Shown one piece after another: positions 1 through 15,347 of a stretch of DNA of 64,000 nucleotides (the stretch's first letter is position 1; every line of letters starts with the position of its first letter). The position numbers and the translations under genes were made by a program. This stretch comes from Devosia psychrophila. GTDB taxonomy: Bacteria; Pseudomonadota; Alphaproteobacteria; Rhizobiales; Devosiaceae. Where the stretch lies: NCBI RefSeq assembly GCF_000971275.1, contig NZ_LAPV01000199.1:1-64000 (forward strand), in the 5' to 3' direction. Under the pieces are notes generated by a model, which saw only the letters and a program-made list of their open reading frames with translations, did not search any database and was not told where the DNA came from.

Positions 1-70
1 GCATCAGCATATCCTGCTGCATCCGCTGGCGAAGCGGCCTGGTAGGAGCCTCGGTCGATAGAGTAGCCAT
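1..70 (-). CDS. Tyrosine recombinase / integrase-like protein, N-terminal fragment (runs off left edge)
   Basis: Only the first 23 codons are present. The ATG at 70-68 on the minus strand has a purine-rich AGAGG ribosome-binding site about 8 nt upstream. The peptide begins MATLSTEAPTRPLRQRMQQD and continues DMLM. That resembles the N-terminal SAM-like domain of XerC/D-type recombinases, where a 'PLRQRM..DM..RG' helix precedes the 'T...Y...V..F' core-binding helix. From family knowledge, such proteins often travel with IS91-type elements or lie at island edges. No catalytic residue is visible, so the call rests on a short match. The gene points away from the tRNA-Gly at 470-543. Confidence 0.5.
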   Translation of the reverse strand, partial: MATLSTEAPTRPLRQRMQQDMLM

Positions 71-439
71 GGCAAGTTCCTCTCGTTGAAGGGAACTCCA
101 TGGTCAGATCAGCTGCCGCTCGATCAAAAGCTTATAATGAAACCGAGACCCCGCCGCCCGCACCCTCCCGCGAAGCGGGTTCGTGCATGGGGCGCGAAGC
201 CGTCGTTAGCGGATTCGCATAATATGCGGTCTGGAACGCCAGAAATTGATTCCATGCTGCAGCAGGTCAAGATGGGGCACCCTTGGCAATGCCCGCCTAG
301 AGTTCATGCTTCAGCGACCCATCATAGTTCAGCAGGAATTCCCGCGATTCTCATGATGCGCTCACATCTCAGAACGCCCGCGGAACATGGCAAGAAACGG
401 CGATGTAACGGCAATGAAACGGTCGACGCTTGCCGAAGC
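71..439. other. Gene-free stretch between recombinase start and tRNA-Gly
   Basis: About 370 bases with no convincing gene. A plus-strand open frame crosses the whole stretch but runs into the tRNA-Gly and its terminator, has no recognisable domain and has atypical composition. I see no tandem repeat or long palindrome. The stretch lies between the recombinase start and the tRNA 3' end, so it could hold the recombinase promoter or an attachment-site-proximal segment. That is inference from position only. Confidence 0.4.
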
Positions 440-474
440 AAAAACTCCAAGCCTTTCAATAGGAAGGCTTGGAG
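440..474 (-). terminator. Rho-independent terminator of tRNA-Gly
   Basis: On the minus strand, CTCCAAGCCTT and AAGGCTTGGAG form a perfect 11-bp stem (445-474) with an 8-nt loop, followed by five T (444-440). The stem begins within the last bases of the tRNA, at CCA and the discriminator, so terminator and tRNA 3' end overlap. Confidence 0.9.
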
Positions 475-543
475 CGGGTAGCGGGAATCGAACCCGCATA
501 TTCAGCTTGGAAGGCTGCTGCTCTACCACTGAGCTATACCCGC
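470..543 (-). tRNA. tRNA-Gly (anticodon TCC)
   Basis: 74-nt cloverleaf on the minus strand. The acceptor GCGGGTA pairs with TACCCGC. The D arm is GCTC/GAGC, the anticodon loop CTTCCAA gives TCC, and the T arm is GCGGG-TTCGATT-CCCGC. The 3' CCA is encoded. The outermost anticodon-stem pair (27-43) is a G-A mismatch as I fold it. It decodes GGA/GGG glycine codons. The 3' end faces the recombinase fragment at 1-70. Confidence 0.96.
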
Positions 544-770
544 AAGGTCGGTGACCGACGCACAGGCATTAGCGCGACAGGGCCGCAGATGGCAAGCCCT
601 TGCGATCGGTCGATGTTGGTCGCCGACGTAGCTACTTCCCACATGTCGTTATCAGCTCGGTGCTTGCGTCTGCGCATGCAAAGCAATTGTTGTTCGTTCC
701 GGGGTCCTGATGCGTTAGAAGCCAAGAGCACCGGTTCATTGAGAGCCGGCTTCCAATTTAGAGGTCCGTC

Positions 771-1163
771 GTGCTGGCTGTGATTTTTATCGTTCTGCTG
801 TTGCTGCTGGTCCAGACCTTTTTGCCGGGGCGCTATCTGAGTGCGCAGGTTGGCAATAACGCCCAGATGGGGCCGCGCGATGACCTGCCGAAGCCAACCA
901 GGGAACTCGCCCGATCGCGCCGTGCCCTGGCCAATTTCCAAGAAACACTGCCGATCTTTCTGGTGCTGGCAGTGCTGTCCATTGTGCTGGGCGAACAAGG
1001 CTGGCTGTCGGTGCTGGGTGCCGCGGTGTATTTCCTCGCACGTGCCTCGCATCTCTATTTCTACATGAAGGGTCTGTCGCCCTGGCGTTCCATCGCGTTT
1101 CTGGTCGCCCTGATCGGCACGTTGATGATGGGCATACCGCTTGTGCCGCATCTGTGGGGTTAA
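771..1163 (+). CDS. MAPEG-family integral membrane protein
   Basis: 130 residues starting at GTG 771, with GAGG 6 nt upstream. Hydrophobic segments lie near residues 1-14, 55-75, 78-95 and 108-126, the four-helix pattern of MAPEG proteins (membrane-associated proteins in eicosanoid and glutathione metabolism). The loop after helix 1 carries 'GPRDDLP' and 'RSRRALANFQETLPIF', which matches the 'R....N..E..P.F' signature of the family. Bacterial members are inner-membrane proteins of mostly unknown substrate; some bind glutathione. It stands alone between two tRNA genes. Family call is firm, function is not. Confidence 0.85.
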   Translation: MLAVIFIVLLLLLVQTFLPGRYLSAQVGNNAQMGPRDDLPKPTRELARSRRALANFQETLPIFLVLAVLSIVLGEQGWLSVLGAAVYFLARASHLYFYMKGLSPWRSIAFLVALIGTLMMGIPLVPHLWG

Positions 1164-1218
1164 GGCGCAAAGGGTCTTGCGAAACCGAGCCATTGCCATT
1201 AGACAAACCCTCGCCTGA

Positions 1219-1294
1219 AGGGGTTTAGCTCAGTTGGTAGAGCATCGGTCTCCAAAACCGAGGGTCGTGGGTTCGAATCCCCCAGCCCCTGCCA
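1219..1294 (+). tRNA. tRNA-Trp (anticodon CCA)
   Basis: 76-nt cloverleaf. The acceptor AGGGGTT pairs with AGCCCCT. The D arm is GCTC/GAGC, the anticodon loop CTCCAAA gives CCA, and the T arm is GTGGG-TTCGAAT-CCCCC, which leaves one unusual pair. The 3' GCCA is encoded. tRNA-Trp a short way upstream of secE-nusG is a conserved arrangement in alphaproteobacteria. Here three small minus-strand genes separate them. Confidence 0.97.
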
Positions 1295-1388
1295 GGCATT
1301 TCAAGACATTTTATCAATGAGCCGACCGGTCTTGGATCGGGGACGGAGTCTTGGCGCAGCGCAGTTTGCGCTGCCCAGGGCGGATTGG

Positions 1389-1886
1389 TTACATCAACGG
1401 CGCATCCGCGGTGAGGGGCTCGTATTGTCCGTCTCTGCACAGGGGCAGGTCGAAGCCTTCGCGGACTGCAGGCCTCGCGGTGTCACTGTTGAACACCAGC
1501 ATCACATTATGAATGCCTTGATTCGCGCCCGGGTCGAGAACGCCTTGCAGCAGCTCATCGATGCGCGGCAAGCGCTCTGGTTTTTTCGCCACGGACAGTC
1601 CTCGCACGCAAGAATACCATCGCTGTGGCGATAGAGGCGTCGCGCCGATAAGGTTGCGCGGATAGGATACGGTGATTTGTGCCCGGTCCGCGCCCTTTTT
1701 GGCGACAATGCGCGCCGTTTCCCGCTGATAATGCGCAGGAAAGGGCACGGTATCGCCGGAAAACTGGACGCCGTTGGGCGAGAAAGCCGAGCAGCCCGCA
1801 AGCAGCACGACGACCGGTAATAGTGCGAGAGCCCTCACGTTTTTGCCCCACAAAACCCTAGGGCGGCAGAGAACCACGTCCTTCAC
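1389..1886 (-). CDS. Putative lipoprotein of unknown function
   Basis: About 165 residues. I chose GTG at 1886 because AGGAGT lies 9-10 nt upstream on the minus strand. An ATG at 1907 lacks a ribosome-binding site, and an internal GTG at 1838 would give an even tighter signal peptide (MRALALLPVVVLLAGC). The lipobox LLAGC is clear, so the mature protein should begin at that Cys and be membrane-anchored. The rest is soluble, with two or three further Cys and no domain I recognise. Its neighbour on the same strand is a PilZ protein 60 nt upstream. Function unknown. Confidence 0.75.
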   Translation of the reverse strand: MKDVVLCRPRVLWGKNVRALALLPVVVLLAGCSAFSPNGVQFSGDTVPFPAHYQRETARIVAKKGADRAQITVSYPRNLIGATPLSPQRWYSCVRGLSVAKKPERLPRIDELLQGVLDPGANQGIHNVMLVFNSDTARPAVREGFDLPLCRDGQYEPLTADAPLM

Positions 1887-1946
1887 AACTAGGCCACTCC
1901 TATTCATGGGTTGCTGAAAGACGACGCCTGATGAATCGGGGTGGCC

Positions 1947-2210
1947 CTACTCTGCGAGGACTGTTTCGAATTTCACTCCGGCTAACCGGGCCTGGCGCCA
2001 GACGACGCGGCAGGGCTCCAGCGAGTGGTGAAACAGCAGAGTAAAGGCGTCAGGGAGTTCGATGCTTTCGGCGATTTCCACCATGGCTCCAGATCGCGAC
2101 AGGTTTACCACCAGAACATCCTCGCGGATGAGGCCATCATTCATTACGGCGGTCGCCGCAATGGATATGGCGTCGCGTTTGTGCACGCGCTTGTCGATCC
2201 ATGTTTTCAT
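1947..2210 (-). CDS. PilZ-domain protein (putative c-di-GMP binding)
   Basis: 87 residues, one PilZ domain. The N-terminus has 'DKRVHKRDA' (residues 6-14), fitting the RxxxR-type c-di-GMP loop with Arg8 and Arg12. 'NLSRSG' at about residues 36-41 fits the (D/N)xSxxG motif. The fold ends with a 'CRVVWRQ...GVKF' strand pair. Stand-alone PilZ proteins act as cytoplasmic c-di-GMP receptors, often affecting motility or polysaccharide. The start ATG at 2210 has no strong ribosome-binding site. Confidence 0.85.
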   Translation of the reverse strand: MKTWIDKRVHKRDAISIAATAVMNDGLIREDVLVVNLSRSGAMVEIAESIELPDAFTLLFHHSLEPCRVVWRQARLAGVKFETVLAE

Positions 2211-2339
2211 CGGGAGAGAGCTAGGCCGCCTCGCTTAACGCGCTTTGAACGGAAAGGTTAAAATTGTAAGCAACGTCGGTATTCTTCACGAGCCGGCTTT
2301 GAGCTGTGGAAAGCGCATTGGTAGCGGGGAAAACACAGC

Positions 2340-2368
2340 GACCCCGGCCTTGTGCATAAGCCGGGGTC
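2340..2368. terminator. Inverted repeat, possible terminator of the 2455-2736 gene
   Basis: GACCCCGGC (2340-2348) and GCCGGGGTC (2360-2368) form a perfect 9-bp stem with an 11-nt loop. It lies downstream of the minus-strand gene ending at 2455. T's follow on that strand only after several bases, so termination is plausible but not certain. Confidence 0.5.
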
Positions 2369-2454
2369 ATTCATGAGAGTCGTCGGGGGCCGCAGGGGCA
2401 AACCTGCAATTGATTAACGCACGGCCCTCGCCGTAGTTCCCCGGCGCCCGCTCG

Positions 2455-2736
2455 CTACTCTGCCGCGACCGGCAACGCGTCGGTGTGGCGCGACTTCAAC
2501 TTGTTGAGCTGGTGCGCTGCATGCGTCAGCAGAGCGGTTCTGACCTGAGCGGAAGAGACAAAGCCGACGTCGGCCTTGACCTTGAGGTCGAGATGATAGC
2601 GGGACAGGTTGCCCATGAAATTTTCTTCCACGATCACCCGGACAACGCCGGTTATGCGGCCACGAATGGTGCGGTGTGGCCCATAGTAGCGGAGCTCGCA
2701 TCCCTTGACGTCAAAGCTCGCAGCACGATCTGGCAT
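2455..2736 (-). CDS. Small conserved-looking hypothetical protein
   Basis: 93 residues. The start is ATG 2736, set by a strong GGGAGG 7 nt upstream; an in-frame ATG 21 nt earlier has none. I do not recognise a domain. The first half is beta-like ('ELRYYGPHRTIRGRITGVV' followed by 'RVIVEENF'). The second half is a probable amphipathic helix rich in Ala, Leu, Lys and His. It has no signal peptide or membrane segment, so it is probably cytoplasmic. It is divergent from secE across 258 nt that hold a CtrA-type site. Confidence 0.65.
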   Translation of the reverse strand: MPDRAASFDVKGCELRYYGPHRTIRGRITGVVRVIVEENFMGNLSRYHLDLKVKADVGFVSSAQVRTALLTHAAHQLNKLKSRHTDALPVAAE

Positions 2737-2821
2737 GTCACAGCCTCCCACGGCCACTTTTTGGTCCCAATTCGATCAAACGCCGTTGCTGGCGACTGTG
2801 CAAGCGTGATTCGCCGGGTTG

Positions 2822-2842
2822 TTAACGTATCGTTAATATAAT
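2822..2842. promoter_or_regulatory. CtrA-type box next to a TATAAT -10 element
   Basis: TTAA-CGTATCG-TTAA at 2822-2836 is an exact TTAA-N7-TTAA, the full CtrA site known from Caulobacter and relatives, and is also a perfect palindrome. It is followed directly by TATAAT (2837-2842) reading toward secE. No good -35 hexamer lies 16-18 bp upstream, as in CtrA-activated promoters where the CtrA site occupies the -35 region. It could equally serve the divergent gene starting at 2736. Sequence match is direct; regulation is inferred. Confidence 0.5.
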
Positions 2843-2994
2843 GTGGCGGCGGTCAGACATGCGCCCGTTCGGCCAAACTCGTCGTCGGCTGTTGCAATTG
2901 GACGGAAGTTTCTCTAGATAGCGGCATTCCAGCCGTGCGGGAGTCCTGCGCGGCCTTTGGTTTTGCACCAAAACACCAAAGAGTAGATTCGCCG

Positions 2995-3189
2995 ATGGCA
3001 CGAGTAAACCCGATCCAGTTCCTGCAGCAGGTTAGGCAGGAAACAGCCAAGGTCACTTGGCCGGGCCGCAACGAAATCCTGATCTCGACGATCATGGTCC
3101 TCGTACTGGTGATCTTTGCGAGCCTGTTCTTCCTGCTCGCCGACCAGGTTATATCCTGGCTGGTCGGGCTCATGCTTTCGATCCGCTAG
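2995..3189 (+). CDS. secE: Preprotein translocase subunit SecE
   Basis: 64 residues, the short single-membrane-helix SecE of most bacteria (the E. coli protein has extra helices). An amphipathic N-terminus with 'FLQQVRQETAKVTWP' (about 9-23), the conserved surface helix before the membrane, is followed by one hydrophobic segment (about 31-57). SecE clamps SecY in the SecYEG channel. I chose ATG 2995 because the protein then begins MARVNPIQF; the frame extends upstream without family support. nusG follows after 41 nt, the usual secE-nusG pair. Confidence 0.97.
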   Translation: MARVNPIQFLQQVRQETAKVTWPGRNEILISTIMVLVLVIFASLFFLLADQVISWLVGLMLSIR

Positions 3190-3230
3190 TCGGTTCACTG
3201 ACACTCTAAGACTGGGAGCGGCGACGCTTA

Positions 3231-3761
3231 ATGGCCAAGCGCTGGTACATCGTTCAGGCATACAGCAATTTCGAGCGCAAGGTGGCGGAAGACATCCGCC
3301 AGAAGGTCGCGCAGAAAAAGCTCGAGCATCTGTTTGAAGACGTGATCGTACCGACCGAAAAGGTCGTCGAGATCCGTCGTGGCCGCAAGGTCGATGCCGA
3401 ACGCAAGTTTTTCCCCGGCTACGTGCTGGTGAAGATGGACATGACTGACGAGGCATTCCATCTGATCAAGAACACGCCCAAGGTTACCGGCTTCCTCGGT
3501 TCGGACAACAAGCCGATGCCGATCTCGGAAAAGGAAGCCCAGGCCATCCTGCAGCAGGTGCAGGAAGGCGTTGAGCATCCCAAGCCTTCTGTCTCCTTCG
3601 AAGTGGGAGAGAATGTGCGCGTGTCGGACGGTCCTTTCGCCAGCTTCAATGGCGTGGTGGAAGAAGTCGACGAAGAGCGCGCCCGCCTCAAGGTGGAAGT
3701 GTCGATCTTCGGTCGCCCCACTCCGGTGGAGCTCGAATACAGTCAGGTCGAAAAGGTCTGA
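3231..3761 (+). CDS. nusG: Transcription termination/antitermination factor NusG
   Basis: 176 residues. The NGN domain (about 1-110) starts 'RWYIVQAYSNFERKVAED' and contains the 'FFPGYVLVKM' strand. The C-terminal KOW domain (about 123-176) has 'VRVSDGPFASFNGVVEE'. NusG binds the RNA polymerase clamp and, through KOW, Rho or ribosomal protein S10. It follows secE and precedes rplKA, as in most bacteria. There is no insertion or truncation. Confidence 0.98.
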   Translation: MAKRWYIVQAYSNFERKVAEDIRQKVAQKKLEHLFEDVIVPTEKVVEIRRGRKVDAERKFFPGYVLVKMDMTDEAFHLIKNTPKVTGFLGSDNKPMPISEKEAQAILQQVQEGVEHPKPSVSFEVGENVRVSDGPFASFNGVVEEVDEERARLKVEVSIFGRPTPVELEYSQVEKV

Positions 3762-3763
3762 CC

Positions 3764-3821
3764 CAGTCGTTGCGCAAGCACGACCATGATGATTTCAGTC
3801 GTTGCGCAAGCACGGCCATGA
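3764..3821 (+). repeat. 26-bp direct repeat pair between nusG and rplK
   Basis: Two copies of a 26-bp unit beginning CAGTCGTTGCGCAAGCACG and ending CCATGA lie at 3764-3789 and 3796-3821, with one mismatch and a 32-bp period. The first copy begins just after the nusG stop codon. No coding role is apparent. Confidence 0.85.
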
Positions 3822-3848
3822 AGAATTTCCGGCGTGAGCCGGAGAACG

Positions 3849-3866
3849 CCGAGCCCCGGCTCGGTT
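3849..3866 (+). terminator. Hairpin after nusG, possible attenuator before rplK
   Basis: CCGAGCC-CC-GGCTCGG (3849-3864) is a perfect inverted repeat (6-7 bp stem, 2-4 nt loop) followed by only two T. It sits about 120 nt upstream of rplK. It may be a weak terminator or an RNA-processing site separating secE-nusG from rplKA; activity is inferred. Confidence 0.45.
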
Positions 3867-3986
3867 AAGGACTGTGGAAGAGGATGGTGCACTGCCAGCA
3901 CCAGCTACACCTCAGACCACGGTGTCTAGCCAGCTTTAACTAGTTGGCGCCTAAGGCCGCTTATGGCCGAAGAATAGGAGACGAAA

Positions 3987-4415
3987 TTGGCAAAGAAAAT
4001 CGTTGGCTACGTAAAGCTGCAAGTCGCTGCGGGTTCCGCAACGCCATCCCCGCCGATCGGGCCCGCGCTCGGTCAGCGCGGCCTGAACATCATGGAATTC
4101 TGCAAGGCGTTCAATGCCGCCACGCAGGAACTGGAAAAGGGTTCGCCCATCCCAGTCGTGATCACCGCCTATGCCGACAAGAGCTTCACTTTCGAGATGA
4201 AGTCGCCGCCGGTCAGCTACTTCATCAAGAAGGCCGTAAACCTGAAGTCGGGCAGCAAGCTGCCAGGCAAGGAATCGGCCGGCACGATCACCACAGCCCA
4301 GCTGCGTGATATTGCCGAGAAGAAGATGAAGGATCTCAACGCCGACAATATCGACGCTGCTGTGTCGATGATTGCAGGCTCTGCCCGTTCCATGGGCATT
4401 CAGGTCGAGGGCTGA
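3987..4415 (+). CDS. rplK: 50S ribosomal protein L11
   Basis: 142 residues, the same length as E. coli L11. The start is TTG at 3987 with AGGAG about 6 nt upstream; reading from here gives the expected [12 protein letters not shown]. The N-terminal domain carries the Pro-rich '[18 protein letters not shown]' (factor-binding and thiostrepton region). The C-terminal domain ends '[13 protein letters not shown]' and binds the 23S GTPase-centre RNA. It is needed for stringent-response signalling by RelA in other bacteria. rplA follows after 3 nt. Confidence 0.98.
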   Translation: MAKKIVGYVKLQVAAGSATPSPPIGPALGQRGLNIMEFCKAFNAATQELEKGSPIPVVITAYADKSFTFEMKSPPVSYFIKKAVNLKSGSKLPGKESAGTITTAQLRDIAEKKMKDLNADNIDAAVSMIAGSARSMGIQVEG

Positions 4416-4418
4416 TAA

Positions 4419-5105
4419 ATGGCTGGCAAGAAGATCGCAAAGGCCCGCGAGGGCATCGACCGCAACAAGCTGTACAAGCTTGACGAGGCCGTGAAGATGG
4501 TGAAGTCGCGCGCTTCGGCGAAGTTCGACGAAACCATCGAAATCGCCATCAACCTTGGTGTTGATCCCCGTCACGCCGACCAGATGGTCCGTGGCGTGGT
4601 GAACCTGCCGAACGGCACGGGCAAGACCGTGCGCGTGGCCGTGTTCGCCAAGGATGCCAAGGCTGACGAAGCTCGCAAGGCCGGCGCAGACATCGTTGGT
4701 GCCGAAGACCTGATGGAACTGATCCAGTCTGGCAAGATCGATTTCGATCGTTGCATTGCCACTCCGGACATGATGCCGCTGGTCGGTCGCCTGGGTAAAA
4801 TCCTGGGCCCACGTAACCTGATGCCAAACCCCAAGGTCGGTACGGTTACTCAGGACGTTGCCGGTGCCGTCAAGGCTGCCAAGGGCGGCGCTGTTGAATA
4901 CCGCGTCGAAAAGGCCGGTATCCTGCATGCCGGCGTTGGCAAGGTTTCCTTCACTCAGGAAGCTCTGATGCAGAACATCAAGGCGTTCACCGACGCCGTG
5001 ATCCGGTCCAAGCCGGCTGGTGCCAAGGGCACCTATGTCAAGCGCGTCGCCGTGTCCTCCACCATGGGCCCTGGTGTCCATGTCGAGCCGGCTTCGGCAC
5101 TTTAA
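4419..5105 (+). CDS. rplA: 50S ribosomal protein L1
   Basis: 228 residues (E. coli 234). '[20 protein letters not shown]' and '[15 protein letters not shown]' are the RNA-binding signatures of the two-domain L1 fold. L1 forms the mobile stalk that guides E-site tRNA out. In other bacteria it also represses the rplKA mRNA by binding near the L11 start; whether that holds here is not visible. It is followed directly by a strong terminator. Confidence 0.98.
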   Translation: MAGKKIAKAREGIDRNKLYKLDEAVKMVKSRASAKFDETIEIAINLGVDPRHADQMVRGVVNLPNGTGKTVRVAVFAKDAKADEARKAGADIVGAEDLMELIQSGKIDFDRCIATPDMMPLVGRLGKILGPRNLMPNPKVGTVTQDVAGAVKAAKGGAVEYRVEKAGILHAGVGKVSFTQEALMQNIKAFTDAVIRSKPAGAKGTYVKRVAVSSTMGPGVHVEPASAL

Positions 5106-5115
5106 TTCAAGAATT

Positions 5116-5141
5116 CCGGGCGGTTTCGGCCGCCCGGTTTT
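5116..5141 (+). terminator. Terminator after rplA
   Basis: CCGGGCGG (5116-5123) pairs with CCGCCCGG (5130-5137), giving an 8-bp GC stem with a 6-nt loop followed by TTTT. It separates the rplKA transcript from the rplJL leader. Confidence 0.9.
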
Positions 5142-5419
5142 GCTTTTCGCAAGGAAAGCAGAAGTCCTGTCCGAGACTGCCGGTGCTGATCAATCTGGGT
5201 CAGCTTAATGTCCACCGACGCCAGCATAGATGGGGTGAGACCACAATTTTCCGGCCCGAAAGGGCAGGGTGATCGCGGTTCGAACCAGGCCAGTTGCCTT
5301 CACAGGCAGCACGGTTGACAGGCGTTTAACCGTTGCTCCTCTCCTCCTTACGGAGATCGGAGGGCAGCAATTGGCAATGGCCCGGCTGAATTTCGCCGGG
5401 CTCAATGTGGAGACTAGCA
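5142..5419 (+). promoter_or_regulatory. rplJL leader region (probable L10 autoregulatory RNA)
   Basis: About 280 non-coding bases between the rplA terminator and rplJ. Two hairpins are clear: ACGGTT...AACCGT (5311-5332) and GCCCGGC...GCCGGGC (5380-5401). The second ends 19 nt before the GTG start. A polypurine/polypyrimidine segment around 5336-5365 could pair with itself. In many bacteria the L10-(L7/L12)4 complex binds such a leader and shuts off translation. Here this is inferred from position and structure. No -35/-10 pair stands out. Confidence 0.5.
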
Positions 5420-5941
5420 GTGGAAAGAGCGGAAAAGCGTGAGCTTGTCGCATCGCTTCAGTCAGCCCTGTCGGGCGCTGGTTCGATCGTCCTCGCGCAG
5501 AATGCCGGTCTGACCGTAGCAAATCTGGAGACTCTTCGCCGTGAGGTGAAGGGTGCCGGTGGTTACGTTAAGATCGCAAAGAACCGTCTTGCCAAGCTTG
5601 CTCTTAAGGAAACCGACCACGCCGACATTTCGGGCCTGTTTACCGGCCCGATCGTCATCGCCTACGCGGCCGACCCCATGACTGCGCCAAAGATCGCGCA
5701 GAAATTCGCTGACAAGAACGCAAAGTACATCGTTCTTGGTGGCGCTATGGGCAAGACCGCGCTTGACGCAATTAACGTCAAGGCGCTGGCGACCATGCCG
5801 TCGCTCAACGAACTGCGCGCTACGCTCGCCGGGATGCTCAAGCAGCCCGCGACCCGTATCGCTTCGGTCATCGTTGCGCCGGCAGGCAATATCGCGCGCG
5901 TGTTGGCCGCTCACGCGGAAAAGAGCAACGAAGCAGCGTAA
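5420..5941 (+). CDS. rplJ: 50S ribosomal protein L10
   Basis: 173 residues. The frame opens at an ATG 15 nt upstream, but GTG 5420 has GGAG 7 nt upstream and gives the expected MERAEKRELVASL start. L10 anchors L7/L12 dimers to the ribosome through its C-terminal helix ('NIARVLAAHAEKSNEAA') and binds 23S rRNA with its N-terminal domain. rplL follows after 59 nt. Confidence 0.97.
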   Translation: MERAEKRELVASLQSALSGAGSIVLAQNAGLTVANLETLRREVKGAGGYVKIAKNRLAKLALKETDHADISGLFTGPIVIAYAADPMTAPKIAQKFADKNAKYIVLGGAMGKTALDAINVKALATMPSLNELRATLAGMLKQPATRIASVIVAPAGNIARVLAAHAEKSNEAA

Positions 5942-6000
5942 CCCCTTGGCCCTCTCGGGGGCTGGTTTGAACTGAACATCTAAAAAGAGAGATTTATCAA

Positions 6001-6372
6001 ATGGCCGATCTCGCCAAAATTGTTGACGACCTGTCTGCATTGACCGTCCTGGAAGCTTCTGAGCTGTCCAAGATGCTGGAAGAAAAGTGGGGCGTTTCCG
6101 CCGCCGCTCCGGTTGCCGCTGCCGCTGCTGGTGGTGCTCCGGCTGCCGCTGTTGAAGAAAAGACTGAATTTGACGTCATCCTGGTCTCGTTCGGCGAGAA
6201 CAAGATCAACGTCATCAAGGAAGTCCGTGCGATCACCGCTCTGGGCCTCGGCGAAGCCAAGGCTCTGGTTGAAGCGGCTCCGAAGGCTGTCAAGGAAGGT
6301 GTCAACAAGGCTGAAGCCGAAGACATCAAGAAGAAGCTTGAAGCTGCCGGCGCCAAGGTCGAATTCAAGTAA
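6001..6372 (+). CDS. rplL: 50S ribosomal protein L7/L12
   Basis: 123 residues. The N-terminal dimerisation domain (about 1-33) is followed by an Ala/Pro/Gly hinge (about 36-54), then a C-terminal factor-binding domain with '[20 protein letters not shown]' and '[20 protein letters not shown]'. Multiple copies form the stalk that recruits EF-Tu, EF-G and IF2. Codon use is strongly biased, as expected for the most abundant ribosomal protein. Confidence 0.98.
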   Translation: MADLAKIVDDLSALTVLEASELSKMLEEKWGVSAAAPVAAAAAGGAPAAAVEEKTEFDVILVSFGENKINVIKEVRAITALGLGEAKALVEAAPKAVKEGVNKAEAEDIKKKLEAAGAKVEFK

Positions 6373-6393
6373 TTCGACTTTCGCCTTGAATTA

Positions 6394-6434
6394 TGCGAGG
6401 TGGCGCTCTATGTGCCATCTCGCAGTCTCGTTTT
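6394..6434 (+). terminator. Attenuator-type terminator between rplL and rpoB
   Basis: TGCGAGGTGGC (6394-6404) pairs with GCCATCTCGCA (6414-6424), 11 bp including one G-U, with a 9-nt loop. TTTT follows 6 nt later (6431-6434). The offset T-run fits partial rather than full termination. Confidence 0.7.
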
Positions 6435-6652
6435 AGCGGGATATGATTCGCCGGACCGGTTGGATAGGTCCCTGGCGCCAATTCGCGGAATATATGAATA
6501 ATTTGATGTCCGAGCTACGCTAACGGCCCCGTTGCCCTATGGTTTCTGACCATGGGGTGTTTGGCGTTTGCGCAGCTTCCTTTCCTTGGCTGGGGCAGGG
6601 TGGAGATCATCGAGCCAAAACTAATGCCTAACAAGGGCAAATATCCCGAGAC

Positions 6653-6676
6653 CCGACGGCTGATAGTCGGATTTTT
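6653..6676 (+). terminator. Second terminator-like hairpin upstream of rpoB
   Basis: CCGAC (6653-6657) pairs with GTCGG (6666-6670), an 8-nt loop, then A and five T (6672-6676). The stem is short, so it is at most a weak terminator. Confidence 0.45.
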
Positions 6677-6775
6677 GGATATCTGCCTCCGAGACAAATC
6701 GCACGGTAGCGTTCAGGAAAGGGTCACTTTTCCGCATCGAGACGCGACCAAAGAAGCGCAGAAACAGGAGCTTTC

Positions 6776-10918
<4,143 letters not shown>

Positions 10919-10946
10919 TCCGGCACTTCCTACCCCCCATTCATTT

Positions 10947-10982
10947 CCGTTCAGAATCCATTCATTTCGGCATTCTGAACGG
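10947..10982 (+). promoter_or_regulatory. Perfect hairpin in the rpoB-rpoC spacer
   Basis: CCGTTCAGAAT (10947-10957) and ATTCTGAACGG (10972-10982) form a perfect 11-bp stem with a 14-nt loop. The stem ends 3 nt before the rpoC ribosome-binding site (GAGGAG). There is no T-run, so it is not a terminator. RNA processing, mRNA stability or control of rpoC translation are possible. An 11-nt repeat CCATTCATTTC occurs twice in the spacer. Confidence 0.7.
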
Positions 10983-10998
10983 ATAGAGGAGAGAATTG

Positions 10999-15183
<4,185 letters not shown>

Positions 15184-15209
15184 GCGACGTCAAATCACTG
15201 AATTGAGGG

Positions 15210-15236
15210 AAGGGGGCCGAAAGGCTCCCTTTCTTT
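15210..15236 (+). terminator. Terminator of the rplJL-rpoBC transcript
   Basis: AGGGGGCC-GAAA-GGCTCCCT (15211-15230), 8 bp with one G-U and a stable GAAA tetraloop, followed by a T-rich tail TTCTTTT. Confidence 0.9.
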
Positions 15237-15347
15237 TGGTCAGATGCACAGGCCCGTGCATTGTCAGCGAACCGCCACATCACCGTAGCGTCATCGACAC
15301 ACGGGAGGGTCAATTTCCAGTCGCTTCCTTATTCCGGAGACGATTTC

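Larger units (their letters stand above)
6373..6775 (+). promoter_or_regulatory. rplL-rpoB intergenic region
   Basis: About 400 bases without a credible gene. It contains an attenuator-like hairpin at 6394-6434, an imperfect hairpin around 6533-6556 (ATGGT/ACCAT plus CCC/GGG) and a second terminator-like hairpin at 6653-6676. The rpoB ribosome-binding site is AGGAG just before 6776. In E. coli the same gap holds a partial terminator that lowers rpoBC expression relative to rplJL. A similar role is likely. I see no clear promoter. Confidence 0.6.

Noticed and set aside
86..481. 131-codon plus-strand open frame left of tRNA-Gly
   Set aside because: It runs through the terminator and into the tRNA, has no recognisable domain, no good ribosome-binding site and a composition unlike real genes here.
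3951..5081. Antisense 376-codon frame over rplK-rplA
   Set aside because: Same codon-bias shadow; rplK and rplA are unambiguous.
5315..5343. TTGACA in the rplJ leader as a promoter
   Set aside because: No -10 hexamer at 16-18 bp, and the TTGACA is part of the hairpin ACGGTT...AACCGT.
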